A stretch of 48,074 nt of DNA, taken from assembly GCA_905397405.1 (NCBI GenBank), contig CAJPVJ010000069.1, forward strand, positions 1 through 48,074. Reading direction: 5' to 3'. Below, in pieces: positions 1-8,180 of the stretch; within the stretch, counting starts at the first letter, position 1, and each line of letters begins with the position of its first letter. Below the pieces are notes generated by a model. That model did not search any database. It saw nothing but the letters and a program-made list of their open reading frames with translations, and was not told where the DNA came from. The position numbers and the translations under genes were made by a program. The DNA is from Oppiella nova (taxonomy: Eukaryota; Arthropoda; Arachnida; Sarcoptiformes; Oppiidae).

Positions 1-1398
1 CAAAACCCGCGTGAGATCAATACCCAAGAAGTGATCGCTTTGAGTGAAGGCACCACCATGCTCAAACGCTATATTGAGTTTATTTGCCTTCGTGAAGTCA
101 GAGCGCCACAATTCTTACATGACACCTTAAATCGCTTAGAACTTTCTTTAGGTCTAGAGCTGACACCAGAAGGCCAAGCAATTATTCCTCTGCTTGACTG
201 TGTAACACCGAATTTTAACTTGCCGCAATCACCTGAGTTAGAGCATTCAGTGTATGTACATAAACTTTATAAATTATGCCTACATAAACTGCTCAAACAG
301 CAAGAAACAGATTTAGATTTACAGGGTATCAAGCTGGTTGGGTCTTATTTGGCAAATGCAGCCAAAGGCCAAGCAAGTGAACAATATTGGGCTTTGGCTG
401 CAGTTGCTTTAAATCACATTGAAAACATCATTCTCAATGACACACGCCTCAGAACGTTAATCAGTATTGAAACCAATATGTCTTTATTCTTTAAAGATCT
501 AAGCGGATTCAAGCCATCTTTATTAGATACTGCCAATATCCTAAGTATTTGTATCAGCCAAGAAGATGAAATATCACAACACATCCGTGAACAGATCAAT
601 GTTGGCGAAGATATTCTGACTGACACGCAATTACAAATATTCAGCCGCCATTTATATGGCCCTGATTTTGAAACCATTCATAGTGTGAGCCAACTGATTA
701 CGGATGAAATGTCGCAAATCCGTAATGATATTGAGTTTAACTACAAAAATATGAGTGATGAAAAAACGCAAGAATTGAAAAGCAAACTGACTGATCTTGC
801 GCATGTATTTAAAGTCTTGAATCTCAATGAAGCCTATAGTGGACTGAAACAACAGGCTGATCTACTGTCTCAAGACAACATGCTCAAAGATGAAAATTAT
901 GCGCAGCAGTTGATGAACAGTATTTTATCAGCGATGAATTCGATTGGTATCTTAGAGCGTAATTACACATCGAGTCGTTTACAGTTAAAAGTGAATAACT
1001 TGCAGATTTCATTAGATCGTCTAGATGAAGCACATGCAGCATTATTGACTGAGACCAAAGCGCTGGTTGATTTAAGCTCACAAACATTGGTGCAATATTT
1101 ACAAGATCCTCCAAGCACAAGTTTAGACCAACTTCCATCACAATTAAGTGAAATTGGTGGTGCACTGTTGTTCCTTGCGGCAAAAGATGGTCAAAAAGCA
1201 TTGTTACTCTCTGCGGAGTTTATTCAAACGGGTCTTAACAAAGAGCACGTGTTTAACCTTGCACAAGTCAATAAACTGCTTGATGTTTTAGCCAGTGCAG
1301 ACATGATGATTGAAAATCTACAAAACAAACAACCTGTTTTACAAGCCATGTTTGATGTAGCATTAACAAGTAGTCAAAATTTAAAATCGGTAGCCTAA
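1..1398 (+). CDS. fimL: FimL-like regulator of type IV pili (5' truncated by the window edge)
   Basis: The frame is open from base 1, so the 465 visible residues lack the true start. The protein is almost wholly helical and soluble, with no signal peptide or membrane segment. FimL resembles the N-terminal phosphotransfer-like region of the pilus chemotaxis kinase ChpA but cannot be phosphorylated. In Pseudomonas it supports twitching motility and cAMP signalling. I identify it from the overall character of the protein and from its neighbour: fimL lies directly upstream of nudC in Pseudomonas, as here, where the stop overlaps the nudC start (TAATG). No catalytic motif is visible. The alternative is an unrelated helical protein of unknown function. 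Confidence 0.65.
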   Translation, partial: QNPREINTQEVIALSEGTTMLKRYIEFICLREVRAPQFLHDTLNRLELSLGLELTPEGQAIIPLLDCVTPNFNLPQSPELEHSVYVHKLYKLCLHKLLKQQETDLDLQGIKLVGSYLANAAKGQASEQYWALAAVALNHIENIILNDTRLRTLISIETNMSLFFKDLSGFKPSLLDTANILSICISQEDEISQHIREQINVGEDILTDTQLQIFSRHLYGPDFETIHSVSQLITDEMSQIRNDIEFNYKNMSDEKTQELKSKLTDLAHVFKVLNLNEAYSGLKQQADLLSQDNMLKDENYAQQLMNSILSAMNSIGILERNYTSSRLQLKVNNLQISLDRLDEAHAALLTETKALVDLSSQTLVQYLQDPPSTSLDQLPSQLSEIGGALLFLAAKDGQKALLLSAEFIQTGLNKEHVFNLAQVNKLLDVLASADMMIENLQNKQPVLQAMFDVALTSSQNLKSVA

Positions 1399-2156
1399 TG
1401 TCAGAATTATCACTTGCATATATCTTTCACCATCAACAACTTTTAGTGGATGAAAATTTACAACTACCTAAAGTTGAAAAGTTAGCAAGTGATATCAGCT
1501 TTAACTCGGGTGATCAGATTATTGCCCGAGATCTTTTTATCGAAGATCAAATTCCAGAGGGATATCAACTCATCCCGATTCGTCAATTGATTTCACAATG
1601 GACCAAATCTGAGTTTGAACAAGCCAGTCGTGCAGTACAGTTGCTAGAGTGGCGAAGAAACCATAAGTTTTGTAGCCACTGTGGACACGAAACCGAGGTT
1701 CACCCAACTGAATATGCCATGGTCTGCCCTAGCTGTCGTTATCATCAATACCCGCGTGTACAACCGTGTATTATCACCGTGATTACTCGTGGCGATAACG
1801 AAATTCTATTGGCAAAAAATGCCAAGAATAAAAGCAAGATGTATGGCCTTATTGCGGGTTTTGTTGAAGTCGGTGAAACACTGGAAGAAGCAGTCAAAAG
1901 AGAAACGTTGGAAGAAGTTGGCCTACATGTCAAAAATGTCCAATATTTATCCAGCCAACCTTGGCCTTTTCCAAGTAATCTTATGCTGGCCTTTAAGGCA
2001 GAATATGAATCTGGTGAAATCGTCTTGCAAGAAGAAGAAATTAGTGAGGCTCAGTTCTTTAAATTTGATCAGTTACCCGAAACGCCTTTTAGTGGCAGTA
2101 TCGCCCATGCCATGATTGAACATGTAATTCACAATAAACCGATGCATAAAGACTGA
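1398..2156 (+). CDS. nudC: NADH pyrophosphatase / NAD-cap RNA decapping Nudix hydrolase NudC
   Basis: 252 residues, the normal length for NudC. It hydrolyses NAD(H) to NMN(H) and AMP, and the family also removes NAD caps from RNA. A zinc ribbon is visible as Cys92, Cys95, Cys110 and Cys113. The Nudix box runs from Gly154 to Leu176 with the G-x5-E-x7-REUxEExGU spacing intact, so the metal-binding glutamates are present. It is followed by the NudC-specific SQPWPFP motif at about 186-192. The ATG overlaps the fimL stop by one base, which implies translational coupling. A strong hairpin follows 24 bases after the stop. Confidence 0.95.
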   Translation: MSELSLAYIFHHQQLLVDENLQLPKVEKLASDISFNSGDQIIARDLFIEDQIPEGYQLIPIRQLISQWTKSEFEQASRAVQLLEWRRNHKFCSHCGHETEVHPTEYAMVCPSCRYHQYPRVQPCIITVITRGDNEILLAKNAKNKSKMYGLIAGFVEVGETLEEAVKRETLEEVGLHVKNVQYLSSQPWPFPSNLMLAFKAEYESGEIVLQEEEISEAQFFKFDQLPETPFSGSIAHAMIEHVIHNKPMHKD

Positions 2157-2180
2157 TTTTGATTGAGACATGTTCAAATC

Positions 2181-2210
2181 AAAAATGCCTAGCGATTGCT
2201 AGGCATTTTT
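2181..2210. terminator. Bidirectional intrinsic terminator between nudC and the convergent esterase gene
   Basis: Perfect inverted repeat: AAAAATGCCTAGC, loop GATT, GCTAGGCATTTTT. Each arm ends in five A or T, so it can stop transcription in both directions. It contains the stop codon of the minus-strand esterase gene (2199-2201). Confidence 0.9.
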
Positions 2211-3101
2211 CATTGCTTCATTTAAAACCTTAATAATTTCAGGCCGGGTTTTATAGAATCGACTAAATAAACTTGAAACACTGCCCATAATTGAAATATG
2301 ACCAGTTTTAGGTATCGTGTAAATTTCACAATGATTGCCTTGTTCAAGTAATTGCTGTTTAAAATCTAAAGAGTTTTTAGCTTTAACAATTTGATCATTT
2401 TCAGCCAAGAATAAATAATGCTTTACCTCATTTTTTTCAACAAAATAATACGGCATTACTTGTTGATAAGGAATGCTTTGATCAAACGCATTTTCGGCTA
2501 AAGCATCTCCTTTATAATCGAAATGATAAGGTCCAGCAATTCCAATCAAAGCTTTGATATTTTGTTTGATGGCCAGTTGATAGTGCTTAGGATGATAAAG
2601 CAAAGACGCAATATTAAATGCGCCTGCTGAATGCCCCATCAAGGCAATTTTATCCATTGAAATACCGAAACGTGCTTGTTGTTGTTCCAAATAATTCAAA
2701 GCAACTGCAAGATCATCAATATAGCTTGGAAATTTATGCTCAGGCGCTAAATGATAGTTCAGCACTGCCACGTTATAGCCAAAACGACTAAACGCCTCGC
2801 CTACAAATTTATAAGCACTTTTATCCCCATGACTCCATGCCCCACCATGAACAAAAAGAATCAGCGCATTCTGTTGCTTTTTATTAGAAATATATAAATC
2901 TAAACGTTGTCTCGCCTTTAAGCCATAGGCAATATTATGCTGAATGGAATAGCCCTTTTTAGGGGTCAAGCCATTAATGGTAATACTGCCTAAATCGTAT
3001 AAACGAAAATCTTGATAGTGTGATTTAAATTGAGATTTTAGTTGTTCAAACTGCTTTCCAAATCTAACTTTTAAAAACTTTAACCTATTGTTGAATAACA
3101 T
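2199..3101 (-). CDS. Alpha/beta hydrolase, HSL/esterase type
   Basis: A 300-residue hydrolase. The HGG oxyanion-hole motif is at about 85-87, the nucleophile elbow GHSAG has Ser158, and the likely acid and base are Asp236 (AENDQ) and His268 (TGHIS). This is the layout of carboxylesterases of the hormone-sensitive-lipase or BD-FAE type; the substrate cannot be read from the sequence. A longer frame runs 69 bases further into the upstream gene. I chose the ATG at 3101 because the protein then begins just inside the 3' end of dolP (17-base overlap). There is no signal peptide, so it probably acts in the cytoplasm. It ends inside the shared terminator. Confidence 0.8.
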   Translation of the reverse strand: MLFNNRLKFLKVRFGKQFEQLKSQFKSHYQDFRLYDLGSITINGLTPKKGYSIQHNIAYGLKARQRLDLYISNKKQQNALILFVHGGAWSHGDKSAYKFVGEAFSRFGYNVAVLNYHLAPEHKFPSYIDDLAVALNYLEQQQARFGISMDKIALMGHSAGAFNIASLLYHPKHYQLAIKQNIKALIGIAGPYHFDYKGDALAENAFDQSIPYQQVMPYYFVEKNEVKHYLFLAENDQIVKAKNSLDFKQQLLEQGNHCEIYTIPKTGHISIMGSVSSLFSRFYKTRPEIIKVLNEAMKNA

Positions 3102-3792
3102 TATTGTTTGGCTCTGTAGCATTAGGATCAATCGCAACAGGTGTCTGTACATCAGGTTGTTGTTGTACATTATTTACCACAGGTGCTGTGAAAGATGAAG
3201 TTTGGACCGAATTATTCGCTTGTTCGACATTATCAATCAAGGTCACAATTTTAGTCACATTTCCAACTTTTTGTAAAACATCATTTAAATCTGCAATTTC
3301 AGCATTGTTTAAACGACCTAAAACATACAACACTCCGTCTTCTGTATGAATCAAGACTTTATTGTCTGAAACCACAGGCGCTTTCATCACTAAACCACGG
3401 GTATTCACAGTGACCGATGCATCTTGCATGATAGTGCTATAACCGATTTGATTACCAACAGTCAGGTAATTATGGACTGCTTTTACATCGCTCATCGCTC
3501 GTAGATTATCTTCTGCCAACTGCTTTAAATGCGCATCTGGCACTTGCCCTGTCAATAAGACATTGCTATGAAAACTATTAATATTGACACGAGATTGCTT
3601 AAATCGGGCATCCAACTTATACAAGTTGATTTTCGCAGTTCGCTCAATAGAAGAATCAATAAACACTTGTCCTAAAGATCGAACACCACTATCTGTTCCC
3701 ACTGGTGAAGAACCAGTACCACCTGAGATAAAACTCGCGCAACCAGACAAACTTGCTACACACATCATGGTGATGACAATACGTTTTAACAC
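3085..3792 (-). CDS. dolP: BON-domain outer-membrane lipoprotein, DolP/YraP family
   Basis: 235 residues from a GTG start, with GGAG nine bases upstream. Residues 1-18 form a lipoprotein signal ending in LSGC, so Cys18 is probably lipidated. Two BON domains follow (about 48-115 and 125-195), as in E. coli DolP, which supports outer-membrane integrity and regulated cell-wall splitting. The last 40 residues are a low-complexity Gln/Asn/Pro/Val tail that I do not associate with the E. coli protein. The neighbours repeat the E. coli order rsmI, lpoA, yraN, dolP, which strengthens the call. Confidence 0.88.
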   Translation of the reverse strand: MLKRIVITMMCVASLSGCASFISGGTGSSPVGTDSGVRSLGQVFIDSSIERTAKINLYKLDARFKQSRVNINSFHSNVLLTGQVPDAHLKQLAEDNLRAMSDVKAVHNYLTVGNQIGYSTIMQDASVTVNTRGLVMKAPVVSDNKVLIHTEDGVLYVLGRLNNAEIADLNDVLQKVGNVTKIVTLIDNVEQANNSVQTSSFTAPVVNNVQQQPDVQTPVAIDPNATEPNNNVIQQ

Positions 3793-3897
3793 TCAGCAAG
3801 ACTCCTATTAATTTTAGCCTGCTAAACAACCCATTTAAACGTCGTTAACATGCTGGAAAATATATTTATTTTTGAAATAACCGTACATAAATTTCAG

Positions 3898-4314
3898 TCA
3901 CAGATTAATCAAGTCTGCATCTAAAGTAAATGCATTTTCAATCCAAGATTGATCATAAGAGATTTTACTGAGGTCTTGCTGTACGTTTTTTGCAATTTTA
4001 TGATGTAAATCAAAACCAATCACATCGAAACGGCAATAATATTGTTCATATTGTGGATATTCTTGTAAAAATTTAAACGCCGTTTTAATCATTTTTTGTT
4101 GTTTTGATTGATTTACAGCTTCAAAAGCATGCCCCATCTGTGTCGGTGTTCTTGCTTTCACCTCAACAAAAATTAGCTCTTGTTTAGACTGCGCAATAAT
4201 ATCTATTTCACCAAAGCGCGAGAAATAGTTCAATTTTATGATGTCGTAGCCATGTTGAAGCAGTAATTTCACTGCTTCTTGCTCCGCCCATTGCCCTAAA
4301 TTATTTTTTGCCAT
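3898..4314 (-). CDS. yraN: YraN family (UPF0102) putative endonuclease-like protein
   Basis: 138 residues, usual for the family. The conserved core GEIDIIA followed by FVEVKAR matches the nuclease-like fold of UPF0102 proteins, where Asp, Glu and Lys of the E/D-x-K pattern would be catalytic. The cellular role of YraN is not established. It starts 13 bases after the stop of the LpoA-like gene, with AGG six bases before the ATG, so the two are probably cotranscribed. Confidence 0.9.
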   Translation of the reverse strand: MAKNNLGQWAEQEAVKLLLQHGYDIIKLNYFSRFGEIDIIAQSKQELIFVEVKARTPTQMGHAFEAVNQSKQQKMIKTAFKFLQEYPQYEQYYCRFDVIGFDLHHKIAKNVQQDLSKISYDQSWIENAFTLDADLINL

Positions 4315-4327
4315 CAGAAACCTATCA

Positions 4328-5278
4328 TCACAAAGGCACTAAATTATTTTTTGAGCGTTCAAAACATTGCGGAATACGCTCAACACGATTTCCATCAATT
4401 TTAATTTTTCCAGTGCGACCATTAAAGGTTAAGCTTTTTACATTCGGATCCAAAACAAATTGTTCAGCAATATGCCAAGCATCTCCACCAAAGGCATATA
4501 AACGCTGATACGGTAACGAGGTCGGTTTATCTTTATAAGCTTTGACGACATCATCCCATTCGGCGATATATAAGGCTGGAACATCACAGAATTTCATCCC
4601 TTTAGGCAAGGCCTTTTTTTCATCAACGGCAATGGCTTGGGTATAAATTTTTTTCTTCTGCAATTTGGGAAAACTGGTCAACCATTGGTTTGAACCTAAC
4701 AGTAAAATACCCTCTCGATCCGAAATCGACTTTGGCATATGCTCCACAGGATCAACTTCACCCATATAATTGGCAAATAATGCATTTAAAAAGCTAATAG
4801 ATTCCGCTTCCGTTCCTTTTTCACGCACCACATAGAGTTTGCTGACTTTATCATGCTGGATATAATCAAGCAGCGCCAATGCATCGTCATTTTTAGAAAG
4901 GCTATATTGCCAAACACTTTTATCGCTAGGATAAACTTCATTGAGTGCCAACACTGGTACTTTAGGCTTCAAATTAATTAAAGCCTCAACATCAGGACGA
5001 GCCAAAGGCCCAATAATCATTTTAGTCTTTTTATTGACATGCTGTTTTAACAGGGCTTTGATGGTCTTTTGATCTGAATCGACAAATTTTAATGGTATTT
5101 CATTCTTCGAGGCCTGCGCGGCACTTAATATTCCTTGTTTAATACTCAAACCCGCTCGCGACATAGGGCCTGTTTCAGGTAATATAACCAGAATTTCTGC
5201 GTGAACTTGGATTGTAAATCCAACCATTCCCAACACAACCACTCTTTTAATACTGTTCAACACTAACTTATTCTTCAT
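4328..5278 (-). CDS. Penicillin-binding protein activator, LppC/LpoA family (short form)
   Basis: 316 residues, about half the length of E. coli LpoA (about 680). It matches the family's periplasmic-binding-protein-like part. A signal peptide ends near VHA-E (about residues 27-29). There is no cysteine at that point, so unlike LpoA it does not look like a lipoprotein. In E. coli, LpoA reaches from the outer membrane to stimulate PBP1a. Whether this short, apparently unlipidated form does the same is unknown. The gene heads a probable operon with yraN. Its start lies only 10 bases from that of the divergent rsmI, so their promoters must lie inside each other's coding sequence or be further away. 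Confidence 0.8.
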   Translation of the reverse strand: MKNKLVLNSIKRVVVLGMVGFTIQVHAEILVILPETGPMSRAGLSIKQGILSAAQASKNEIPLKFVDSDQKTIKALLKQHVNKKTKMIIGPLARPDVEALINLKPKVPVLALNEVYPSDKSVWQYSLSKNDDALALLDYIQHDKVSKLYVVREKGTEAESISFLNALFANYMGEVDPVEHMPKSISDREGILLLGSNQWLTSFPKLQKKKIYTQAIAVDEKKALPKGMKFCDVPALYIAEWDDVVKAYKDKPTSLPYQRLYAFGGDAWHIAEQFVLDPNVKSLTFNGRTGKIKIDGNRVERIPQCFERSKNNLVPL

Positions 5279-5288
5279 GGAGACCTTT

Positions 5289-6134
5289 ATGAGTGCTCAA
5301 TTATTCGTCGTAGCGACCCCAATTGGGCACTTAGATGATATGACTTTTCGTTCTATTGAAGTTTTAAAGTCTGTTTCTGTTATTGCGGCAGAAGATACAC
5401 GTCAATCTGCTCAATTATTAAAGCACTATAATATCTCAACTCCGCTCACAGCGTGTCATGATCACAATGAAAGTAACAAAATTGATATACTTATCGAAAA
5501 ATTAAAAAGCGGTCAGAATATTGCTCTAGTCAGTGATGCTGGTACACCATTGATTAGTGACCCTGGTTTTAAATTGGTACGTGCCGCTCAGGAAAATGGT
5601 ATCCGCGTCATTCCTGTACCGGGTGCATGTGCTGCGATTGCTGCGCTAAGTGCGGTGGGTTTACCGAGTGATCGTTTTAGCTTCGAAGGCTTTTTATCGT
5701 CAAAACAATCGCAACGATTGATTCAATTAGAAAAATTAAAACATGAATCACAAACCATGATTATCTATGAAGCGCCTCATCGTATTTTAGATAGTGTCAA
5801 AGATATGGCTGATGTTTTTGGTGCAGATCGCCCTGTTGGTTTTGCACGTGAAATTACCAAAACATTTGAAACGATTAAAAAAATGACTTTGAGCGAGTTG
5901 GTGACATTTATTGAAAATGATCGCAATCAGCAAAAAGGTGAAATTGTTTTAGTTATTGGTGGTGCACCAGATGCCAAAGATCAAGATGTTGAACAAGAGA
6001 AGTTAGATCAACTTTTAAATCGCTTATTACAAGATTTATCGGTTAAAGCAGCATCACAACTGGCTGCGGATCTAACAGGCATCAAAAAGAAAATCGCTTA
6101 TCAACGTGCTTTAGAGCTGACTAATCAACAATAA
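5289..6134 (+). CDS. rsmI: 16S rRNA (cytidine1402-2'-O)-methyltransferase RsmI
   Basis: 281 residues. It methylates the ribose of C1402 in the decoding centre of 16S rRNA using S-adenosylmethionine. Family motifs are all present: VATPIG at the N terminus, AEDTR, VSDAGTPLISDPG, VPGACA, and YEAPHR. I start at the ATG at 5289 because GGAG at 5279-5282 sits six bases upstream; an in-frame ATG at 5277 has no ribosome site. It is divergent from the LpoA-like gene, as in E. coli (yraL/yraM). Two hairpins follow the stop. Confidence 0.95.
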   Translation: MSAQLFVVATPIGHLDDMTFRSIEVLKSVSVIAAEDTRQSAQLLKHYNISTPLTACHDHNESNKIDILIEKLKSGQNIALVSDAGTPLISDPGFKLVRAAQENGIRVIPVPGACAAIAALSAVGLPSDRFSFEGFLSSKQSQRLIQLEKLKHESQTMIIYEAPHRILDSVKDMADVFGADRPVGFAREITKTFETIKKMTLSELVTFIENDRNQQKGEIVLVIGGAPDAKDQDVEQEKLDQLLNRLLQDLSVKAASQLAADLTGIKKKIAYQRALELTNQQ

Positions 6135-6150
6135 TTTTATTTCTTGAGTT

Positions 6151-6220
6151 GAGAAATGCCTGTATAAGCATTTCTCAATCTGCTTTTCTACAAGCGACTG
6201 GTTGCTCTGGTCGCTTTTGT
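6151..6220 (+). terminator. Two consecutive hairpins after rsmI, probable terminator region
   Basis: First hairpin: GAGAAATGC (6151-6159) with GCATTTCTC (6168-6176). Second: AAGCGAC (6192-6198) with GTCGCTT (6210-6216), followed by TTTTG. Neither has a long T tract, so termination is likely but not certain. From 6221 to 6486 I see only AT-rich sequence, with no gene or RNA. Confidence 0.55.
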
Positions 6221-6486
6221 ACCTGCCTTAATTTTTAAAACACAATAATTTTTAATCACGCACTGATCAATCTGGCACTTATAAAAGCTGATGCAGAAAA
6301 AACAATCAAAAGCACAACATTACTGATGATTTACTCCGCCATGCTTTTAAAGTGATTGACAAAAATCAATAAAAATAAAATGATTATTTGATTAAAAATT
6401 CAAGAGAAAAATCACAAATAATGATCAATTCAAAATTTAGATTTAATCATCTAAAAGAGAAAATAGACATCATCCCAACTCAATTT

Positions 6487-6511
6487 AAAAAAGCACCTTT
6501 CGGTGCTTTTA
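6487..6511 (-). terminator. Intrinsic terminator of the SutA-like gene
   Basis: On the minus strand AAAAGCACC, loop GAAA, GGTGCTTTT plus further T. It lies four bases after the stop of the 6515-6766 gene. Confidence 0.85.
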
Positions 6512-6514
6512 AAA

Positions 6515-6766
6515 TCAATCTTTAGCAGATTCATCTGGTGGAACTTCGGTAATTCTCCCACCGCGCGCTAAAAATGCAGCGACTTCATCTTCCAACGCTT
6601 CACGCTGTCTTTTTTTCGCTGTCACAGTGAGTGTTTCAGCTTCAGCTAAATCTGTATCTGAAACTGTAGAATCACTTGCCGCAGCACCTTTTTCAGCCGC
6701 TTTAGCTTCATCATCGTCTACTGCATGATCTTCTGAATTATCATCATAATCATTTGTATCTGTCAT
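6515..6766 (-). CDS. SutA-like RNA polymerase-associated transcription regulator
   Basis: 83 residues. The first 45 are a disordered acidic and Ala-rich segment. The C-terminal part (KKRQREALEDEVAAFLARGG followed by a VPP-containing end) resembles the core of Pseudomonas SutA, which binds RNA polymerase and raises rRNA and housekeeping transcription during slow growth. The pattern of a basic helix, then FLxRGG and a short tail is what I recognise. The tail is shorter than I recall for Pseudomonas SutA. It stands alone with its own terminator. A profile match would settle it; otherwise it is a conserved small acidic protein of unknown function. Confidence 0.6.
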   Translation of the reverse strand: MTDTNDYDDNSEDHAVDDDEAKAAEKGAAASDSTVSDTDLAEAETLTVTAKKRQREALEDEVAAFLARGGRITEVPPDESAKD

Positions 6767-6941
6767 CTTTAACTCCCCATCAATGACGTCAATGTACCAT
6801 CCGAAAAATGGTGATGTTTTACAGAGAAATGTATCAAGCTCTTCGCCATTCGACTAGTATCTAGATACACAAAATCGTGTTTTTTTTCATCAAATTCGTA
6901 ATGTTGTTTAAATGATTGGTTAAAAAATATCAGAAATCCAA

Positions 6942-8180
6942 TTAAATGGCATATTGCGTGCTTTTTAAATTTGCCAACCCATTGGCTTGTGCCATAAATT
7001 GATCTTTTAAAAATGGCATATTTTCAACTTGTTTTAAGCCAAAGTTACGCGCCCAAACCAATGGAAATATTTCCGCAGTTTCTAAAAAACCAATCATCGA
7101 CATACTATGCATCATGGCATCGTTTTGCCCTTTACGCTGGTGTTCATAACGCTTTAAGGTTTGTTCATGCGCCCATACGCCACGCTGTTTATCTTTAAGT
7201 AATACATCACACAGAATAGCAGCATCTAAACACCCAATATTTACGCCTTGTCCTGCTAAAGGATGAATCACATGCGCTGCATCACCAATTAAGGCCAGCC
7301 CATCTTTTACATAACGTTGTGCCGCACGCGCCTTAAGTGGAAATTGAGCCCGTGGTGTCGCTTCAACGATCTTGCCCAACATATGATGACTTTCACGTGT
7401 CAGTAATTCACAAAAATCAGCATCATCTAAGCGCGCATATTCTTCTGCATAATCATCAGGTAAGGTCCAAACGATTGAAATCCAGTGTTCAGCTTGCTCA
7501 GGCTTTAAACTTGCCATCGGTAAAAATGCCAATGGGCCAGTCGGATGAAAAATCTGACGAGCCACATATTGGTGCGGTTGTGTGGTACGAATCGCGGAGG
7601 TCAAACCGGCTTGTTGATAATCTAAAACATCAAGATCGATAAATGCTTGATCACGAACAAATGAGTTTGCACCATCTGCACCAATCACTAACTTGGTCTT
7701 TAGCTCAGTCCCATCTGCAAGTTTAATGATCCAACAACCTACACCCTGCTCTACTCGCACAACTTTAACTTGGGTACGATAATCTTGCAGTTGTTCCAAC
7801 ATTTGCTGTTGGATGGCAAGATTTAATAAACTTGGCTCGACCATTGAACCTAAGCTTTGCTCAGCTGTGGGAAAGTTTTCTGAGGCTTGCCCAAAATTAA
7901 TTTCGCCATAGCCATTTTTATTCCAGACTTGCATGCCTGTATAAGGCATTTGGCGAGCGATTTTTTCCCACACATTCACCGTTTTTAACAAGTGAATCGT
8001 GGCTTGACTCAGCGCTAAAACCCGTGGATTAGCAACAGCTAAAGTCTTTTCAGCATCTAAAATAGGGGCTGCATCTAAAACTGTGGCTTGCACACCGCCC
8101 TGTGCTAAAAGCAATGCGGTTAAGCTACCCACCAGACCACCACCAACAATCACCACATCTAACATATCTTGCTGTGTCAT
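6942..8180 (-). CDS. FAD-dependent ubiquinone-biosynthesis hydroxylase, UbiF/UbiI type
   Basis: 412 residues, full length for class A flavoprotein monooxygenases. The N-terminal VIVGGGLVG dinucleotide fold, the middle VIGADGANS (DG motif) and GDAAHVIHPLAGQGVN near residue 300 bind FAD. The stretch GMQVWNKNGYGEINF resembles UbiI, while the region before the GD motif resembles UbiF, so I do not choose between them. Both add a hydroxyl group to the ubiquinone ring precursor. Its ATG overlaps the ubiH stop as ATGA, so the two are translationally coupled. The order matches E. coli ygfB-pepP-ubiH-ubiI. Confidence 0.88.
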   Translation of the reverse strand: MTQQDMLDVVIVGGGLVGSLTALLLAQGGVQATVLDAAPILDAEKTLAVANPRVLALSQATIHLLKTVNVWEKIARQMPYTGMQVWNKNGYGEINFGQASENFPTAEQSLGSMVEPSLLNLAIQQQMLEQLQDYRTQVKVVRVEQGVGCWIIKLADGTELKTKLVIGADGANSFVRDQAFIDLDVLDYQQAGLTSAIRTTQPHQYVARQIFHPTGPLAFLPMASLKPEQAEHWISIVWTLPDDYAEEYARLDDADFCELLTRESHHMLGKIVEATPRAQFPLKARAAQRYVKDGLALIGDAAHVIHPLAGQGVNIGCLDAAILCDVLLKDKQRGVWAHEQTLKRYEHQRKGQNDAMMHSMSMIGFLETAEIFPLVWARNFGLKQVENMPFLKDQFMAQANGLANLKSTQYAI

